20,061 nucleotides of DNA from a virus. This document shows positions 1-6,359 of this stretch, one piece after another. The stretch is taken from IMG/VR virus record IMGVR_UViG_3300042564_001371, positions 1 to 20,061 of that record; one strand, given 5' to 3'. The notes beneath the pieces were generated by a model. That model saw only the letters and a list, made by a program, of their open reading frames with translations. It did no database searches and was not told the DNA's origin. Positions within the stretch are counted from its first letter, which is position 1. Each line of letters opens with the position of its first letter. The position numbers and the translations under genes are program-made.

Positions 1-527
1 TTATTATCTGCAATAGCATTTAATTTGTTTTTTGTCCAAAACCAACAAGCAGATTCAATAGCACCATCCATTGTTTCGCAATAATGAACAGCATCTTCTA
101 ATGTTAGCCCAATAGAGTTGGCAAATGCTTGATAATTTAATTTACCTGTAAGTTGGATAGCACCACGACCTCTGTGTGCATAACCATCACCGGAAGCTTC
201 GGGTCCGTTACCCATTCTGTTTGCGTAAATTCTGTTTGCGATCTTTTCAGGTTTGCGCTCATATTCTTTTGCCAATGCTTCTGTTGCGAAATACTTTTTA
301 AATAATCCCAACAATCCTTTGGCGCCATAATTTAAATTTTCTTGTAGTACAGTAAAGTCTAAAGACTCATGACCACATTGTGCTAAAAATGCAGCAACTC
401 TTTCGACAGTTGTTATCTCATACTTCGGCAACACATTTTCAAGTGCCTCAAATAAAACAGGGATGTTTTTATTTCTAGATAAACATTGCTGTAACTTTTC
501 TTCAGTAAATTCAAACTCAAAACTCAT
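1..527 (-). CDS. GH19 chitinase-like phage endolysin (3' end outside window)
   Basis: The reading frame starts with ATG at 525-527 and runs off the left edge, giving 175 codons. I translated it by hand. The pattern is that of the GH19/COG3179 'predicted chitinase' endolysins: a GHES motif near residue 52, then LNYGAKGL, then YANRMGNG, and a Gly/Arg-rich stretch HRGRGAIQLTG followed by an aromatic ACWFW segment. In this family the Glu of GHE(S) is the catalytic acid, and the RGxxQLTG stretch lines the substrate groove that cleaves peptidoglycan glycan strands. It should lyse the host from within, after export through the holin, whose likely gene is about 15 kb upstream (15530-15946). The SD is AAGGAG, 7-8 nt before the ATG. 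No signal peptide is visible at the N-terminus (MSFEFEFTEE). The C-terminus is not in the window, so length cannot be compared. Confidence 0.88.
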   Translation of the reverse strand, partial: MSFEFEFTEEKLQQCLSRNKNIPVLFEALENVLPKYEITTVERVAAFLAQCGHESLDFTVLQENLNYGAKGLLGLFKKYFATEALAKEYERKPEKIANRIYANRMGNGPEASGDGYAHRGRGAIQLTGKLNYQAFANSIGLTLEDAVHYCETMDGAIESACWFWTKNKLNAIADN

Positions 528-537
528 TTTATTCTCC

Positions 538-1092
538 TTATACTTCTATATAATTTCTATCTTTAGTAAACCAAATTGGCATTGTATATCTAGTACCAAC
601 AACTGTACTAACACCGTGACTATATTCTATGCCTGCGGGATATAATGCCAATTTGCCCTTCATAGGTTTAATAAAATGTGGACCGTGTCCCGGAAAAAAG
701 GTTTCGCCTCCGGCAAAATCATCGTTCAAATATAATACTCCGGAATAATTTCTCCAAGAACAGAAATTTGGTTCGCCTTCTTGATCGCAGTTGTCTGCGT
801 GTAAAATCATCCCGGAGCCGCTTTCCCAAGAAACCAAATCTGTGTAATCTGGATACAGATATTCTTCATTGAATACTTTTTTTGCTACGGCTGTTGCATC
901 AAACTTAAATGCATTAACCCAGCGTTTAATTGTGTAGTCTTGAATATTACTGTAATCTATAGTTTTACCGTTGAATAATCTATTGCGCCCACTTACGTTC
1001 ATCCTTGGTCTCGTACTAAACCAAGCAACGATTGTGTCGCATAAATCATCCGGTAAAAAGTTCTCAAATTCATAGATTTGATTATCTCTCAT
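538..1092 (-). CDS. 2OG-Fe(II) oxygenase (prolyl 4-hydroxylase-like fold)
   Basis: A protein of 184 aa with the full iron and 2-oxoglutarate signature of the P4Hc superfamily: HAD at residues 98-100 (His and Asp ligands), the family strand GGETFF at 128-133, the distal His at 159 in YSHGV, and Arg168 in GTRY, which would bind the 2OG C5 carboxylate. All catalytic residues are present, so an active dioxygenase is expected. Such oxygenases are common in T4-like cyanophages and other marine myoviruses. Their substrates are mostly unproven; protein side chains or nucleic acid are possible. The ATG at 1090-1092 has a strong SD (TAGGAG) which also contains the TAG stop of the upstream phoH gene, so translation is likely coupled. 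An ATAAATA late-promoter-like element lies about 22 nt before the ATG. Confidence 0.87.
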   Translation of the reverse strand: MRDNQIYEFENFLPDDLCDTIVAWFSTRPRMNVSGRNRLFNGKTIDYSNIQDYTIKRWVNAFKFDATAVAKKVFNEEYLYPDYTDLVSWESGSGMILHADNCDQEGEPNFCSWRNYSGVLYLNDDFAGGETFFPGHGPHFIKPMKGKLALYPAGIEYSHGVSTVVGTRYTMPIWFTKDRNYIEV

Positions 1093-1100
1093 TTTAACTC

Positions 1101-1853
1101 CTAATTTGTTTCATATTTATTTTCATATTCTAGTCTCGCTAATATATATTCCTTAACTATAGAAGATCTTACAATGTCACCTGTGCCGAATTCAAAAGTC
1201 TTAAAACTTGGCATCATGTCTGCAATTGCCATAAACTTCTTTAATCCAGACATATCGGTTTTTTTGTATAAATCAGTTTGTCTAAAGTCTCCGCAAAATA
1301 TGATCTTTGACCGTGGCCCTACTCTGGTCATTATAGAATTTAATTCCATGTCAGTCATATTTTGACACTCATCTACAATTATAATAGAATTACTCAAAGT
1401 AATTCCTCTAACAAAAGAGGTTATCATAAATTGTACTGCCTTTTGCTCTACAAGTCTTGTATATGCGTCTGGCCTATCAAATAAGTCTTGACAAATTTCT
1501 ACATATGGTGCGGTATATACTTCTGTTTTTTCTTTTTCGTCTCCAGGCAAATGCCCAATTTCTCTACTAGGCACTGCTGATCTAACTATTACTATCCTTT
1601 GATATTGATTTCGTTTATCTAAAACCTCATCTAATGCATGGTATAACGCTATGTATGTTTTTCCTGTTCCTGCAACTCCGTGTAACAAAGAAACTTTCGA
1701 TTTCTCATATGCATCAAAAAACCCTTTCTGATTGTCAGTTAATGGCTTAATGGTCTTCATATCTGATAAACATAACTTCAACTTATTATTAGTTATAGTA
1801 AGTTGGGGTGTTTGATTATTTTGAATCTGAAGGTTAGTTCTTGCTTTTGCCAT
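1101..1853 (-). CDS. phoH: PhoH-family P-loop ATPase
   Basis: A protein of 250 aa with a Walker A motif GVAGTGKT (residues 59-66), a Walker B-like IIIVDECQN (157-165) and the GDFRQTD segment (188-194) that follows in PhoH proteins. This is the helicase-like P-loop domain of PhoH. The ~35-residue N-terminal leader before MKTIKPLT has no recognisable domain. PhoH is one of the commonest accessory genes of marine phages; its phage function is unsettled (phosphate stress was proposed, RNA metabolism is also possible). The ATG at 1851-1853 follows the SD AGAGGAC with good spacing. The 88-nt leader upstream holds a 9-bp hairpin that may control this SD (see 1858-1906). The gene ends in TAG inside the SD of the next gene. 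Confidence 0.93.
   Translation of the reverse strand: MAKARTNLQIQNNQTPQLTITNNKLKLCLSDMKTIKPLTDNQKGFFDAYEKSKVSLLHGVAGTGKTYIALYHALDEVLDKRNQYQRIVIVRSAVPSREIGHLPGDEKEKTEVYTAPYVEICQDLFDRPDAYTRLVEQKAVQFMITSFVRGITLSNSIIIVDECQNMTDMELNSIMTRVGPRSKIIFCGDFRQTDLYKKTDMSGLKKFMAIADMMPSFKTFEFGTGDIVRSSIVKEYILARLEYENKYETN
1114..1120 (-). promoter_or_regulatory. Possible T4-type late promoter (ATAAATA)
   Basis: On the minus strand the sequence reads AAAATAAATATG, matching the NATAAATA late -10 element described for T4-like cyanophages. It sits inside the last codons of phoH, 22 nt before the ATG of the 2OG oxygenase. AT-rich DNA produces this heptamer by chance, so this is only a candidate. Confidence 0.35.
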
Positions 1854-1857
1854 GTGC

Positions 1858-1906
1858 GTCCTCTTTGGATAGTACGAAATGAGGACAATTTCTAAGGATT
1901 GTCCTC
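1858..1906 (-). promoter_or_regulatory. Structured leader of phoH: hairpin with possible SD sequestration
   Basis: On the minus strand an upstream arm GAGGACAAT (1906-1898) pairs perfectly, 9 bp, with ATTGTCCTC (1889-1881) around an 8-nt loop. The second arm contains GTCCTC, which is also the exact complement of GAGGAC at 1863-1858, the phoH Shine-Dalgarno. The arm can therefore form the upstream hairpin (SD free) or pair with the SD (translation blocked). The upstream arm is in effect a copy of the SD. Pairing is seen in the sequence; switching is inference. Read on the plus strand, the hairpin is followed by CCGATTTTT, so a terminator for plus-strand transcripts is an alternative. Confidence 0.5.
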
Positions 1907-1941
1907 CCGATTTTTAAAGTGGGATTTTAGCATCATATATT

Positions 1942-2202
1942 TTAGCGTCTGCTCAACTTATCTGAAAGATTAGCTTGACGACCGTTAGTCGAATTAATCT
2001 TAGATAAAACTTCCCTAAATCCGTTGTCTATAGTTCGTACGCCTAAACGGACAGGGTCGCCGAAGGGAATCGGCGTTGTGTGGTGAGATTCGTATTTGGT
2101 AGAATTGCAGGTAGGGCAATGTTGATTTTCCCTTTCCGAAATTCGACACATAACTTCAAAAATGTTTGAGCACTCAGAACATTTGAAATCGTAAAATGGC
2201 AT
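1942..2202 (-). CDS. FmdB-type zinc ribbon protein
   Basis: A small protein of 86 aa. Its N-terminus MPFYDFKC and two knuckles, CSEC (residues 8-11) and CPTC (29-32), form the zinc ribbon of the FmdB/CxxC_CxxC_SSSS putative regulatory family. The remaining ~50 residues are basic and polar, ending in KLSRR, with no recognisable domain. Small proteins of this kind occur in T4-like cyanophages, sometimes annotated as FmdB-like regulatory proteins; a DNA- or RNA-polymerase-binding role is possible but unproven. The start ATG is supported by TAGGAG about 7 nt upstream. It lies between the sugar cassette and phoH, with 40 nt after the decarboxylase stop and the 88-nt phoH leader following it. Confidence 0.75.
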   Translation of the reverse strand: MPFYDFKCSECSNIFEVMCRISERENQHCPTCNSTKYESHHTTPIPFGDPVRLGVRTIDNGFREVLSKINSTNGRQANLSDKLSRR

Positions 2203-2242
2203 TAATTAGCTCCTAATACAATTATATATTAAATTGTAAGTT

Positions 2243-3256
2243 TTAATTTGGATGAGGAATAGAATCCACAATATTTGTCAATGATTGATCAAATGTGTAC
2301 TTAGGTGTCCATCCAAGGTCGTTTCCTATATTATTTATGCTAGGAACACGACTTGTAACGTCTTGATACCCTGCACCGTAAAATTCTCCGCTAGATTTAA
2401 CACTAATTGTAGCTTTTTGTTTAGTTAATCCTGCATCTTCTAATTGATCAATTACTTTTAAAGCAACTTCTCTTACAGATAGATTATTCCATGGATTGCC
2501 TACATTATAAATTTTACCATTAGATATTTCTTCATTTAGAAGAATTTCTTTTAACGCTCCAACGCCATCTCTAACATCTGTAAAGCATCGTTTCTGATGA
2601 CCACCATCGACCAATGTTACTTCACCCCTAAATAAAGCATCTCCGATTAATTGTGTAATTAATCTTGAAGAACCTTCTGATGTTGCTTCTAATGTATCAA
2701 GATAAGGGCCTACCCAGTTAAATGGTCTAAATAATGTAAAGCGGAAACCGTCTCGTTGATTCATCGCAAAGATTACACGATCAAGCAATTGTTTGGAGCA
2801 AGCATAAATCCAACGAGAATACTTAATAGGACCATATACCAAATCTGTAGTCTCTTCGTCAAACGGTGCTTCACCTTTACCATACACTTCAGAAGTAGAT
2901 GGGAATAAAACACGCTTACCTAATTTTTGTGCCAATTTAATTACACGAAGATTTTCTTCAAAGTCTAATTCAAACACGCGCATTGGTTGTTCAACATATA
3001 GCTTAGGTGTAGCAATAGCAACAAATGGTAATAACACATCGCATTCTTCAATTAACTTATCAATAATATTATGATCTTCCATAATATTCAATTGATGGAA
3101 TTCAAAACGATCATCCTGTGGTAACATATCGGTGCGAGTCTTATACTTGTCGACACCTACAATTTTTACATCGCTAAAACGATCATCTGCTAAAATCGAA
3201 TTACTCAAGTGATATCCGATAAATCCATCAGATCCTAAAATTAAAATTTTCATCAT
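2243..3256 (-). CDS. ArnA-type UDP-glucuronic acid decarboxylase (NAD-dependent SDR)
   Basis: A 337-aa extended SDR protein that closely follows the C-terminal dehydrogenase/decarboxylase domain of ArnA. The dinucleotide motif GSDGFIG is at residues 8-14. VAIATP (79-84) and VFELDFEENLR (94-104) match ArnA nearly word for word. STSEVYG (120-126) supplies Ser122 and Glu123, corresponding to ArnA Ser433/Glu434; YxxxK is Tyr151/Lys155; and Arg303 in SRVPSI corresponds to ArnA Arg619, so the decarboxylation residues all appear conserved. The expected reaction is UDP-GlcA + NAD+ to UDP-4-keto-pentose + CO2 + NADH. The ArnA formyltransferase domain is absent. The start is ATG at 3254-3256 (or the adjacent ATG), overlapping the oxidoreductase stop (ATGA) with SD GAAAGG. 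It is the last gene of the sugar cassette that starts at 5514. Reaction assignment rests on remembered family comparison. Confidence 0.85.
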   Translation of the reverse strand: MMKILILGSDGFIGYHLSNSILADDRFSDVKIVGVDKYKTRTDMLPQDDRFEFHQLNIMEDHNIIDKLIEECDVLLPFVAIATPKLYVEQPMRVFELDFEENLRVIKLAQKLGKRVLFPSTSEVYGKGEAPFDEETTDLVYGPIKYSRWIYACSKQLLDRVIFAMNQRDGFRFTLFRPFNWVGPYLDTLEATSEGSSRLITQLIGDALFRGEVTLVDGGHQKRCFTDVRDGVGALKEILLNEEISNGKIYNVGNPWNNLSVREVALKVIDQLEDAGLTKQKATISVKSSGEFYGAGYQDVTSRVPSINNIGNDLGWTPKYTFDQSLTNIVDSIPHPN

Positions 3257-3999
3257 AACCTTTCAAGTCTTATTTTCTTTTCATTAGAAACAATCTCATT
3301 AATCATTTTACTCACGGTGTCTTCACCTCTAGAGGACAAAATAATTTTTTGCTTGTCTCTTTTACTTTTCATTGTCATACTGTTCATAGCTTTAGTAATA
3401 ATAAACTCGCCAGTATATAATTCTGTTTCTATTTGTATTTTCAATCTTCTTTGAAATTGCTTTGAAATGTTTACTGTAGAAATATCATCTATAATATACT
3501 CACCGTATTCATTATGGTATATTTCAACATTTTTGTTTTTTAGATATGAATCTAAAGACGCAATGTGATACAGATATTCAGAAACAGTATTTCTTTCAAT
3601 ACCCCAATTATAAGTACATTTTATAACTTTGTCAACATCTAAACCAGATGTTAATTGGTCAAAAATTATAGAATATCTATGTTGTGATAAAATATATGTA
3701 GGTATACCTTTAACAAGTGCAGATGCTTCTTGTTTTTCGGCACTACTTGAAAATCCTTTTTCTACATATATCTTAGTGGGCTGTAACTCTAAGCAATCTT
3801 TAAGATCACTTAGATGTTTGTCTGTTGCAGATGCGATGTAAATAGGTAATCCCCGATATGAGGCTTTTTTAATGGCCTCTCGGGAATATGTATTTTCTGA
3901 TTTTTTACTACCAACATAAATGGGTTTAATTCTGTGACTCAATAATTTAGAGCCTAAAACTCCTGCCCATTTACCGGTACCATAGATTATTGCATGCAG
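3253..3999 (-). CDS. Gfo/Idh/MocA-type oxidoreductase, probable CTG start
   Basis: The annotation-style start (TTG at 3940-3942) gives 229 aa without a cofactor motif. Reading the same frame upstream to CTG at 3997-3999 adds 19 residues including HAIIYGTGKWAGVLGSKLL, a proper Rossmann GxGxxxG segment, and the CTG stands 7 nt after AGGAG. I therefore take 248 aa. Then come YIASATDKHL (residues 54-63) and VEKGF (79-83), the position of the conserved EKP lysine, and SQHRYS (105-110), all in the order typical of Gfo/Idh/MocA NAD(P)-dependent sugar oxidoreductases. It is shorter than the usual ~330 aa, with a reduced C-terminal substrate domain. It overlaps the methyltransferase by 13 nt and the decarboxylase by 4 nt, so the three are one translational unit. 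It is likely to reduce or oxidise a keto-sugar. Substrate unknown. Confidence 0.7.
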   Translation of the reverse strand: MHAIIYGTGKWAGVLGSKLLSHRIKPIYVGSKKSENTYSREAIKKASYRGLPIYIASATDKHLSDLKDCLELQPTKIYVEKGFSSSAEKQEASALVKGIPTYILSQHRYSIIFDQLTSGLDVDKVIKCTYNWGIERNTVSEYLYHIASLDSYLKNKNVEIYHNEYGEYIIDDISTVNISKQFQRRLKIQIETELYTGEFIITKAMNSMTMKSKRDKQKIILSSRGEDTVSKMINEIVSNEKKIRLERL

Positions 4000-5132
4000 A
4001 GTATTTCTCCTCGATGTCCTCTACTTACTAATTTAGCTTTAATGTCATCAAATACATTCCATGCTACAACAAAAACAAGTGCATCTTTATCTAAATCTTC
4101 TGGGCTAGTAATTAACTTATCTGTCCCTGGGAAATAGTAGCCTTGTTTTAACTCATTGTCGTCAACAACACCTGTTAGTTTAGAATTAACTAAATGTAAT
4201 GTATATAATGATGTTACTGCTTTTGCGGCCGCACCATAAGCAACAAAAGGTCTATCATTTAATAAAGCTTTCATTCGATCTTCACGATCAGAGTTATATT
4301 GCTCTACATCTTTTTTAGTTTGTTCCCAATCTACATTAGGCTTAACAACATCAGAAACGCCGCTCAATTTTCTAGCATAGATCCTAAAACTAACACCATG
4401 GGTGTTAATTGCGATATGTTTTTCTACAATTAATCCAGCGCGCTCTAAAAGTTTAGAGAATGAGTATGGGGAATAGTAATCAATGTGTTCGTGATAAACA
4501 TTGTCTAAGAACTTTCCGCTTAGAATACCCGACTGGTCACCACACTCTACAACTAATACGCCACCTGGTTTTAACGCATTTGAAATAGCTTTAACAACAT
4601 CTAATGTGTCAGGAATATGTGCAAGTACATTGTTTGCCAGGATAAAATCAAAGTTGTTTTCCCATGCTTGTGTTTTAACTAAAGATGTAGTAAAGAAATC
4701 TGTAATTACAGGAATATTTTTACTTGTATGTTCTTCGATTAAATATTCGGATGGCTCAACCCCGACAACTTCCATGCCATATTCTTCTTTAAATTGTTGT
4801 AGCAAATAACCATCGTTGCTACCAATCTCAAGAACTTTATTTGCACTACCTGCCCCATACCGTGTACAAACATTTTCAGCATAGCTTTCAAAATGTTTTC
4901 TAAATGAAGCTGATACTCCAGATTTATACTTGTATGTTGAAAATACGTGGTCTGGGTCTGGAGCAGATGCCAATTGCATATGACCGCAATCAGAACAACG
5001 ATTTAGTTCTAATGGGTGTCTGTAAAAATCTGGTTCAGAGAAAAGAGCATTGGCTACCGGAGAATTCGGTAATGCTAGCCAGTGCTTTAGATCATTACTG
5101 CCGCAACAACGGCAAACATCATACTTCAACAT
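3987..5132 (-). CDS. SAM-dependent sugar C-methyltransferase (TylC3/TcaB9-like)
   Basis: A protein of 381 aa with the three-part layout of NDP-sugar C-methyltransferases: an N-terminal zinc-binding domain (cysteines near 7-10 and 46-49), a class I SAM fold with motif I LEIGSNDGYL (101-110), and a C-terminal Methyltransf_14-like domain starting FVAYGAAAKA (296-305). The YHEH motif (213-216) matches the Tyr/Glu/His catalytic set known from TcaB9. Such enzymes methylate C-3 of a 4-keto NDP-sugar to give branched sugars. I chose the ATG at 5130-5132; a TTG seven codons upstream is possible, but neither has a clear SD, and the ATG overlaps the cupin stop by 14 nt, suggesting coupling. The 3' end carries the AGGAG for the next gene. 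Its 4-keto substrate could come from the decarboxylase or from the host. Confidence 0.85.
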   Translation of the reverse strand: MLKYDVCRCCGSNDLKHWLALPNSPVANALFSEPDFYRHPLELNRCSDCGHMQLASAPDPDHVFSTYKYKSGVSASFRKHFESYAENVCTRYGAGSANKVLEIGSNDGYLLQQFKEEYGMEVVGVEPSEYLIEEHTSKNIPVITDFFTTSLVKTQAWENNFDFILANNVLAHIPDTLDVVKAISNALKPGGVLVVECGDQSGILSGKFLDNVYHEHIDYYSPYSFSKLLERAGLIVEKHIAINTHGVSFRIYARKLSGVSDVVKPNVDWEQTKKDVEQYNSDREDRMKALLNDRPFVAYGAAAKAVTSLYTLHLVNSKLTGVVDDNELKQGYYFPGTDKLITSPEDLDKDALVFVVAWNVFDDIKAKLVSRGHRGEILCMQ

Positions 5133-5514
5133 ATTGTTCGTGCAATGGTGCAATTTTTACAATATCTTCATCATATGTAGTTGCATCTCGCTTGTGTTCT
5201 GAGATAACTACCATGATAGAATCAGTTTCAAAAACCATCTCATGGTCAATCATAGGACCCGTCTTGAACATATCACCTTTGCTATAGTGCTCACGATGGA
5301 TCTTTGTTTCACCATGGTTGCGCCAGTAGAACATCATTTCACCTGATACTAGATAGCAGGTATGTGTGTCTGTTTTGTGATAGTGATTGGCACGAAGTGC
5401 GCCTGGCTTAGACCAAATCATTTGGACATTAGCGTCGCCATGTGTAAGGGGGAGAATTGTGCCGCGGTCGTCTGTGTAGCCTTGCTCAACCGGTACTCGA
5501 TGTGTTTCTGTCAT
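5119..5514 (-). CDS. Cupin-fold protein of the sugar cassette
   Basis: A 131-aa single-domain cupin. Motif 1 reads NHYHKTDTHTCYLVSGE (residues 43-59), giving His44, His46 and Glu59 as metal or active-site ligands; motif 2 has GDMFKTGPMIDHEM (80-93) with His91. FdtA/WxcM-like sugar-nucleotide isomerases and other small cupins have this form. Being first in the cassette with a C-methyltransferase, an oxidoreductase and UDP-GlcA decarboxylase, an isomerase or epimerase acting on a keto-sugar nucleotide is the natural guess, but cupins are functionally very broad and the sequence alone does not fix a reaction. The ATG is preceded by GAAAGG at 5 nt. The 3' end overlaps the methyltransferase start. 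Confidence 0.75.
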   Translation of the reverse strand: MTETHRVPVEQGYTDDRGTILPLTHGDANVQMIWSKPGALRANHYHKTDTHTCYLVSGEMMFYWRNHGETKIHREHYSKGDMFKTGPMIDHEMVFETDSIMVVISEHKRDATTYDEDIVKIAPLHEQYVEV

Positions 5515-5523
5515 AATTGCCTT

Positions 5524-6066
5524 TCAATTAAATTCATACCAAGATGGTATAGTTCTTTTTTTCCAATTCGCTAAATGCTTTTTAGCACCTACATAATAAT
5601 TTATATACGATTGTATTGAGTTATTTTTAACTCTATATTCTTCTGGCATTGCAGGTGTAGGTTCAGTAAATCCTACACCTTTAGGAATATGTGTTGGTGG
5701 CGCGCGTAATGCATCTATTAGTCGAGCAGTCGCATGAATTTTACCATACCTATAAGTATATTCGTTTAATACTGCAATTAATAATTTATATAACCATTCA
5801 TAATTTTCATAAGAATGTCTTACCCAAATTGCTGAAGGATGATTGGCATGAGTAGAACGGTACAAAGTATATTCACGCTCATCGGAAAGAATGTATTTGG
5901 TTTGTTTTCGATTAGTTTTACTGACACCCACAGATTGAGTACCATCAAGAATACGATGAGCAGTAGAAAGAAGTTGAGCATATTCTAAAATCATTTTAAC
6001 GACATGCTTGTCGTTATGTAATTCAGCGCAAGTTTTAGGGTCATGATGTAAATAAAAAATATTCAT
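5524..6066 (-). CDS. Conserved phage protein, possibly related to pyrimidine-dimer glycosylase-like family
   Basis: A 180-aa protein beginning MNIFYLHHDPKTCAELHNDK, with conserved-looking KHVVKMILEYAQLLSTAH (residues 20-37), ANHPSAIWVRHSYENYEWL (73-91) and a C-terminal WKKRTIPSWY. The layout (early 'ND/DKHVVK' helix, central NHP...W segment) recalls a widespread phage and bacterial family sometimes annotated as pyrimidine dimer DNA glycosylase/endonuclease V-like (MSMEG_6728 type). The resemblance is from memory and weak, so repair of UV damage is a guess. It starts at ATG 6064-6066 with a 4-nt ATGA overlap with the preceding gene and no strong SD of its own, so translational coupling is likely. 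It precedes the sugar cassette by 9 nt. Confidence 0.7.
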   Translation of the reverse strand: MNIFYLHHDPKTCAELHNDKHVVKMILEYAQLLSTAHRILDGTQSVGVSKTNRKQTKYILSDEREYTLYRSTHANHPSAIWVRHSYENYEWLYKLLIAVLNEYTYRYGKIHATARLIDALRAPPTHIPKGVGFTEPTPAMPEEYRVKNNSIQSYINYYVGAKKHLANWKKRTIPSWYEFN

Positions 6067-6332
6067 AAAGTTTCTATAGATTTCAATATGTCTGCAATAA
6101 TTTGTTTAGACTTATTTGACAATAGACTTGAGGATTTTGCTTCAACCAAAGATTTAATAACTGTCACAGGATCATATGACTCTAAAGTTTTATCAGTAAC
6201 TTTTTCGGGCAAGTTGCCAAAAATATTTAAAGCAATAACTGTCAAAACAATCTCATCCTCAGTATACAGGGGTATTTTATACCCTTTAAATAAAGTTCGT
6301 TTCTCTGGAAATCTATAAATCTTTGCGATCAT
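6063..6332 (-). CDS. Small hypothetical protein (89 aa)
   Basis: I do not recognise this protein. It is predicted to be mostly helical, with a hydrophobic stretch EIVLTVIALNIFG (residues 27-39) too polar at its borders to be a confident membrane segment, and a Ser/Lys-rich C-terminal half. It follows the ligase gene by 27 nt; that gap contains an ATAAATA motif and a small hairpin whose loop holds the SD AAAGGT, 6 nt before the ATG. It overlaps the next gene by ATGA. Coding status is supported by the SD and this overlap. Confidence 0.65.
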   Translation of the reverse strand: MIAKIYRFPEKRTLFKGYKIPLYTEDEIVLTVIALNIFGNLPEKVTDKTLESYDPVTVIKSLVEAKSSSLLSNKSKQIIADILKSIETL

Positions 6333-6357
6333 AAAAGCACCTTTGCTTTTTATTTAT
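6333..6357 (-). promoter_or_regulatory. SD-in-loop hairpin and late-promoter-like ATAAATA
   Basis: On the minus strand the 27-nt gap reads GCATAAATAAA, then AAAAGC-AAAGGT-GCTTTT immediately before ATG. The six-base arms pair perfectly and present the SD AAAGGT in the loop; the 3' arm abuts the start codon. The ATAAATA (6351-6357) matches the late -10 element of T4-like phages and is 19 nt from the ATG, so transcription could start inside this gap. The stem has only two G-C pairs, so stability is modest. A weak terminator for ligase is an alternative reading. Confidence 0.4.
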
Positions 6358-6359
6358 GC

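Noticed and set aside
463-645. Plus-strand open frames, such as this one and those at 678, 1174, 3629, 4501, 7249 and 11186.
   Set aside because: Each lies over a well-supported minus-strand gene, shows no sensible protein composition, and lacks an SD. They are shadows.
1881-1911. Plus-strand rho-independent terminator (9-bp stem followed by CCGATTTTT).
   Set aside because: No plus-strand genes exist here. I prefer the minus-strand leader interpretation, although a bidirectional role is not excluded.
2329-2340. ATAAATA-like motif in the decarboxylase gene.
   Set aside because: Well inside a coding region, with no start codon nearby that would make use of it.
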